From: Gemmatimonadota bacterium
Lineage (GTDB): Bacteria > Latescibacterota > UBA2968 > UBA8231
Length of the DNA stretch: 64,000 nt
Direction: 5' to 3'
NCBI GenBank assembly: GCA_018660835.1
Contig: JABJJN010000024.1
Span: 126,501-190,500 of the forward strand
The notes under the pieces were generated by a model. It saw only the letters and a program-made list of their open reading frames with translations, had not been told where the DNA came from and searched no databases. A program made the position numbers and the translations under genes. Of the stretch, positions 60,316 to 64,000 are shown piece after piece. Numbering within the stretch: position 1 is the first letter of the stretch; every line of letters starts with the position of its first letter.

Positions 60316-61166
60316 GAATGCTGACAGACGATCAAGTTCAGGCCTTCCGCAGCGACGGTTTCGCTGTGGCCGAAAACTTCCTCACCCAGAGCCAGGTCGA
60401 TGATCTGCTGCGCGAAGCAGACACAGCGATTGAAGGCAACACCCTCGCATCACATGATGCCCAGCGCATGGAGATGGAACCCGACCAACCAACAGACGGC
60501 ACCGCCGTACGCCGACTCTATGAACCGTGCACGTACTATCCCGTCTCCCGCGCCCTGTCGGAGATGGACAAACTCCTCGACAGTGTAGCGCAACTCTTCG
60601 GACCGGATCTGCTCTTCCATTACAGCAAACTCAACATGAAACCGGCGAAGGTCGGCTCCGTCGTCGAGTGGCATCAGGATCTGTCCTACTACCCGATGAC
60701 CAATCGCGATTCCCTCGCCGTCCTGTTTTACCTGGACGACACGGATACCACCAATGGCGCCCTCAAGCTGCTACCCAAACGTCACGAAGCACCCCTCATG
60801 CAGCACACACGCGAGGGCTTCTTTCAGGGACGTGTCACAGAAGAGGTCGACGAAGCCGATGTCGAATTGGCTGAGGGGCCAGCGGGCACGGCGATCTTCA
60901 TGCACGGCCTCACGCCACACGCGTCAGCACCGAACACCTCAGGGACTCCACGCCGCACGCTGATCTTGGCCTACCGCGCCGCCGATGCGATCCCCTTGTT
61001 CCTCGGCCCCATGACGGCAAAGCACGAAACCCACGTACGACTCGTGCGCGGAGAGCAGGCGAGACAGGCGCGCTTCGATGGCGACGGCGTGTCGCTGCCG
61101 CGCTACAAGGACGAAGTTTCCTCGCTGTACGATCTACAGAAGAAGTCGCGCGAGGGAAAGACGTGA
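60312..61166 (+). CDS. phytanoyl-CoA dioxygenase (PhyH) family protein
   Basis: 284 aa, ATG 60312 overlapping the MATE stop (ATGA); ATG 60318 is an alternative. WHQDLSYYP, NGALKLLPKRH and LTPHASAPN with PRRTLILA give the complete iron and 2-oxoglutarate set. Translational coupling to the exporter suggests that its product or substrate is moved by it. Confidence 0.88.
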   Translation: MRMLTDDQVQAFRSDGFAVAENFLTQSQVDDLLREADTAIEGNTLASHDAQRMEMEPDQPTDGTAVRRLYEPCTYYPVSRALSEMDKLLDSVAQLFGPDLLFHYSKLNMKPAKVGSVVEWHQDLSYYPMTNRDSLAVLFYLDDTDTTNGALKLLPKRHEAPLMQHTREGFFQGRVTEEVDEADVELAEGPAGTAIFMHGLTPHASAPNTSGTPRRTLILAYRAADAIPLFLGPMTAKHETHVRLVRGEQARQARFDGDGVSLPRYKDEVSSLYDLQKKSREGKT

Positions 61167-61191
61167 GCGTAGACCTGATTTGGAGGACTCG

Positions 61192-62031
61192 ATGACCCCG
61201 GACCCTACATCGCAAACGCGTCAGGACTTCGATCGCCAGGGATTCGTTCAACTCAAGGGAGCGATCCCAATCTCCGTCCTGGCTGGCCTACGTGAAGGAC
61301 TCGACCCCCTTCGCGAAGCACGCGACAGCCTTGGTGATCGGCCGACGCGTTACCAGACCATCCTCGAACCAGAGCACTTCCATCACAGCTTCGCCGATTT
61401 CCTCGACCTCGACGTCACCAATCAGGCCGCCTTCGACATCATCGATTCATCGAACGTGATGTTCGCTGGACTCGCCTGTCTGCTGGGATGTGCCGAGCAC
61501 GTCGTGTGTCGCTGGCACCGTGACACAGCCAACATGGATCCCGTCGAACTCGACCTGCTCCTCAACCAACATCCCAATGCACTCGTGCAGAGCAATTGCG
61601 CCGTCTACGATGATGTGAGTCTGTGGGTCGTACCAGGAAGCCATCGCCGCGGCGACACGCCAGAGGAAGAAACCTATTCGGCGAGATTCAACGACCTCGG
61701 ATTCCTCGACGACATCGATGCCGTGCGCGCTGTCGAAGCGGACGTGTTCCGTGCCATGCCGGGCGCCATCAATGTCGAACTGAAGGCCGGCGACTGTCTG
61801 CTCTACAATCCGCTCCTTTGGCACGCCGCCGAATACCGACCCGAGTGGAAACGCTGCACTTTGCACGGCGGCTGGAAGGACGTTCGCCGCCTCGACCAAT
61901 TTTCGCTACTGCGCTGGGGTCTGGCGCACAATCCCTGGCTCATGGAACCCGATTACATGGGTGACCTCGGCACCAACTTCGGCCCTCTGCTGGCACGTTA
62001 TCAACAAGCAGTCACACGTTACGCCAGCTGA
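61192..62031 (+). CDS. phytanoyl-CoA dioxygenase (PhyH) family protein
   Basis: 279 aa from ATG 61192, with GGAGG (61182-61186) five bases upstream. Metal ligands: WHRDTANMD and WHAAEYRP, with Arg in WKRCTLHGG. Only distantly similar to its upstream neighbour. Last gene of the MATE-PhyH-PhyH operon and converging on the lyase gene. Confidence 0.87.
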   Translation: MTPDPTSQTRQDFDRQGFVQLKGAIPISVLAGLREGLDPLREARDSLGDRPTRYQTILEPEHFHHSFADFLDLDVTNQAAFDIIDSSNVMFAGLACLLGCAEHVVCRWHRDTANMDPVELDLLLNQHPNALVQSNCAVYDDVSLWVVPGSHRRGDTPEEETYSARFNDLGFLDDIDAVRAVEADVFRAMPGAINVELKAGDCLLYNPLLWHAAEYRPEWKRCTLHGGWKDVRRLDQFSLLRWGLAHNPWLMEPDYMGDLGTNFGPLLARYQQAVTRYAS

Positions 62032-62078
62032 TTACGCCAACTGACGCAGCCTGGCTTCGCCGGCTGAATCTGCAAGTA

Positions 62079-64000
62079 CTACAGACCCGCCGCCTCACAC
62101 AGGGTCGTCACCTTCCCCGCCGCCGAACGCAGGCACAACAACCGCGCCACCGTGGCGACCCCGTCCACCTCGCGGGATGCATCCTGCGCCGAATAGGCGA
62201 AGGTCTCCACCGCATCATCCGTTCGTAGCACGCGCACCACCCAACGACCTGCCTCTTCCTGCGTCATCTCCACACCCGACACCGTCGCTTCTCCAGCAGC
62301 AGGTACGGCCTCGATCGCGGCGGCAAAGTGCGCACCCGTGCCCTCTCGTGTCACGAAGACCAGCGGAATGCGTTCCTCCACCGATTTGCCAACACCCGTC
62401 CCTTGCAGAACCTGCCCGTCGCCTCCCGCGTCGACGATGACCTGTGCCCGATCAGCTCCGATGCCAAAGCTGGCCCGCACAAATCGCCCCGACTCGCCGA
62501 CCTGTGCATCGTCGATATACTCGAAACCCACACCAAGGTCTGACACATCAGCCGCCGCCATCGTCGCATCAACAGCTACCGATTCACCGCGACTGTGGTA
62601 GAGCCAGTCGTACACATGCGACGCACCATCCTCGGCGACGAGTTCATCCACGACAAGCAAGTAGCCCGGTCGCAGTGCCAGCAGACGTCGATGCAGCGTG
62701 CCTTCGTATGCCTCCGTCGTGTGCGCCATCACCGCCGCCACCTGGGGCGAGTCGACAAACAATTCTGCCGCCCCCGCCGCTTCGCCCTGTGACACGCGAT
62801 CCACAAGCACCGTGTTGTGCGAGATTGTCGGTCGATACCAGTTCTTGTGCACGGGGAGTCGATACGCCTGACTCTGCGCCCGTCCCGGATCATGACCTAA
62901 CTCGGTGCCCAGGGCGAAGTGCACGAAGGACAGCTTGTCGAAGTGGCCGTGGAAACCACCAAAGGGACCGAAGGCCAGGACGGCACTCTGCGGTCCTGTT
63001 GGACCATCGACGCGCAGTAGGCCGTGCCCCGCACCGGGCTTCAGCAGATTACCCGCCGACACGGGCGACTCACCACCCGTCAGATCGATGCCGAACAACA
63101 CAGAGTCCCACGTCGGTTTCTCTCCCAGTAGTGGCAGGAAGGCCGGGTCGCCCCACGCTTCGTACGCTGCCGCGAGATTCGCCGAGGGGATCCCCGTCGT
63201 CGTCGCATCTCCGAAGCGCGGCAACGTGCCATCCACCATGAGATAGTCGAGGGCGACGGTGTACATCTGTTTCGCCTGCGGAATCTCGTAGAGATCGATG
63301 CCCAGGCGCCGTGCCGTCTCCATCGTGCGGGCCACGGCGGTGAGTGTGTAGAAGTGGTAACTCCAGGAATTCTCGTACCACATCCCACCGGGCAGCACGG
63401 AGACATTCATCTGGTAGTAGAAACCATTCTCCGGATCCAGCAGCGCGCCGCGCACCATCTCCACGTCACCGAGTAGGCCCCCCAGATAGAGGAAGGCGGA
63501 GTTGTGGTAGGTCTGCCAGTTGTTTTTGCCCGCACGATGTTTGAAGATGCTCGCCGCCATGGGCTTGAACAGCCCCTCCCGGATCGTCTCATGATCTGCC
63601 GCGGACATCGCATCACTGTTGCGAATCAGGTCGTACGCCGAAGCAACGTCACGCGTCCACACCGCTTCGTTGAGACTCTGCTCAAAGACGTGACCACCAC
63701 CGGCGGTGCGTGCGGGTTCGTCGCGCGTGCCCTGATTAGCACTGTGATAGGGATAACTCGTGTAGCGCTCGCCGAAACCGACCAGCACGTCACGCGCACG
63801 CTGTGCGTACTTGTCTTCACTTGTGAGCGCAAAGGCCCACGCACTGGCAGACATGTCCCGCGTCAGTGCGTAGTGGCGCTTCTGATAGATCACCTGGTCG
63901 TAGGGATAACCCGAATACACCCGTTCGCACGTCGGACAACGATGGTGTGTGTCATCGACCGTCTGTAGGGCGATCTGACAGATATCGCACTGATACCACT
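62079..64000 (-). CDS. heparinase II/III-like polysaccharide lyase (5' end beyond window)
   Basis: The frame is open to base 64000, so the N-terminus is missing; 639 residues are seen. A zinc-ribbon-like cluster (CDIC-x13-CPTC) is followed by an alpha toroid (NNWQTYHNSAFLYLGGLLG) and a heparinase II/III beta-sandwich with FGPFGGFHGHFDKLSF and SHNTVLVD, carrying the candidate catalytic His. The family cleaves uronic-acid-containing glycans such as alginate or heparin; specificity not assignable. Any signal peptide would be outside the window. It converges on the PhyH operon. Confidence 0.87.
   Translation of the reverse strand, partial: WYQCDICQIALQTVDDTHHRCPTCERVYSGYPYDQVIYQKRHYALTRDMSASAWAFALTSEDKYAQRARDVLVGFGERYTSYPYHSANQGTRDEPARTAGGGHVFEQSLNEAVWTRDVASAYDLIRNSDAMSAADHETIREGLFKPMAASIFKHRAGKNNWQTYHNSAFLYLGGLLGDVEMVRGALLDPENGFYYQMNVSVLPGGMWYENSWSYHFYTLTAVARTMETARRLGIDLYEIPQAKQMYTVALDYLMVDGTLPRFGDATTTGIPSANLAAAYEAWGDPAFLPLLGEKPTWDSVLFGIDLTGGESPVSAGNLLKPGAGHGLLRVDGPTGPQSAVLAFGPFGGFHGHFDKLSFVHFALGTELGHDPGRAQSQAYRLPVHKNWYRPTISHNTVLVDRVSQGEAAGAAELFVDSPQVAAVMAHTTEAYEGTLHRRLLALRPGYLLVVDELVAEDGASHVYDWLYHSRGESVAVDATMAAADVSDLGVGFEYIDDAQVGESGRFVRASFGIGADRAQVIVDAGGDGQVLQGTGVGKSVEERIPLVFVTREGTGAHFAAAIEAVPAAGEATVSGVEMTQEEAGRWVVRVLRTDDAVETFAYSAQDASREVDGVATVARLLCLRSAAGKVTTLCEAAGL

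Noticed and set aside
62047..62066. Hairpin between converging PhyH and lyase genes
   Set aside because: Imperfect stem without a T-run; may be chance in GC-rich DNA.

Overview
This window reads as chromosomal DNA of a diderm, moderately GC-rich bacterium, most likely from the FCB superphylum or a near relative; a Latescibacterota- or Poribacteria-like lineage is my inference, not proven. The support is mixed: two PorV/UPF0164-type outer-membrane proteins beside a secreted propeller with a FlgD-type C-terminal domain, a DUF5683 protein, a long SecA (1095 aa) with a SEC-C zinc tail, many lipoproteins, an OmpA/SurA pair, four phytanoyl-CoA-dioxygenase-like proteins, Gfo/Idh/MocA and TIM-barrel sugar enzymes, and a heparinase II/III-type lyase. 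TTG and GTG starts and ATGA/GTGA overlaps are frequent, so most genes sit in tight operons. I see no insertion sequence, prophage or CRISPR array.

Bases 1-13.9 kb: a truncated ExeA-type ATPase is divergent from a long plus-strand run: a SpoIVB-S55-like secreted protein, a secreted propeller protein, the riboflavin genes ribD-ribE-ribBA-ribH, nusB, secA and a processive-type family 2 glycosyltransferase. A bidirectional terminator closes it. Bases 13.9-19.8 kb: a minus-strand lipoprotein, then purC, two small coupled genes, a rhamnulokinase-like kinase, an alternative primary-type sigma factor and a PHP phosphoesterase.

Bases 19.8-31.5 kb: an envelope and secretion block (propeller cargo, two PorV-like barrels, a site-2 protease, two paralogous lipoproteins, a divergent polysaccharide deacetylase), followed by tgt-yajC-fmt, a DUF5683 protein, a PhyH dioxygenase, a lipoprotein and tRNA-Ala(GGC). 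Bases 31.5-36.1 kb (minus): a large sensor-phosphatase (CBM9-like domain, propeller, Y_Y_Y domain, TM, SpoIIE-type PP2C) and a YfbR-like nucleotidase. Bases 36.2-46.1 kb: mfd, a parvulin lipoprotein, surA, an Hsp15-like protein, a methyltransferase, an NrnA-like DHH phosphoesterase, a carbamoyltransferase and an OmpA-family protein. Converging on these are moaC and an unrecognised 457-aa protein.

Bases 48.1-51.4 kb: a solitary groEL under a CIRCE-type operator, then a minus-strand operon of a 69-aa flagellar-rod-like microprotein, a degenerate M23 protein and a bactofilin. Bases 51.5-64 kb look like an accessory carbohydrate or small-molecule module: a TIM-barrel isomerase divergent from a Gfo/Idh/MocA oxidoreductase; a six-gene minus operon (three SDR-type proteins, an MFS transporter, a PhyH oxygenase, an alpha/beta hydrolase); a divergent MATE-PhyH-PhyH operon; and a truncated heparinase II/III-like lyase.

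The most unusual items are the rod-like microprotein operon, the propeller-SpoIIE receptor, the PorV/cargo block, the SDR/MFS/PhyH operon, and several proteins whose catalytic signatures are altered (the RibB half of RibBA, the M23 protein, one SDR, the carbamoyltransferase SMG loop). All similarity statements come from reading motifs by eye; no database search was run.
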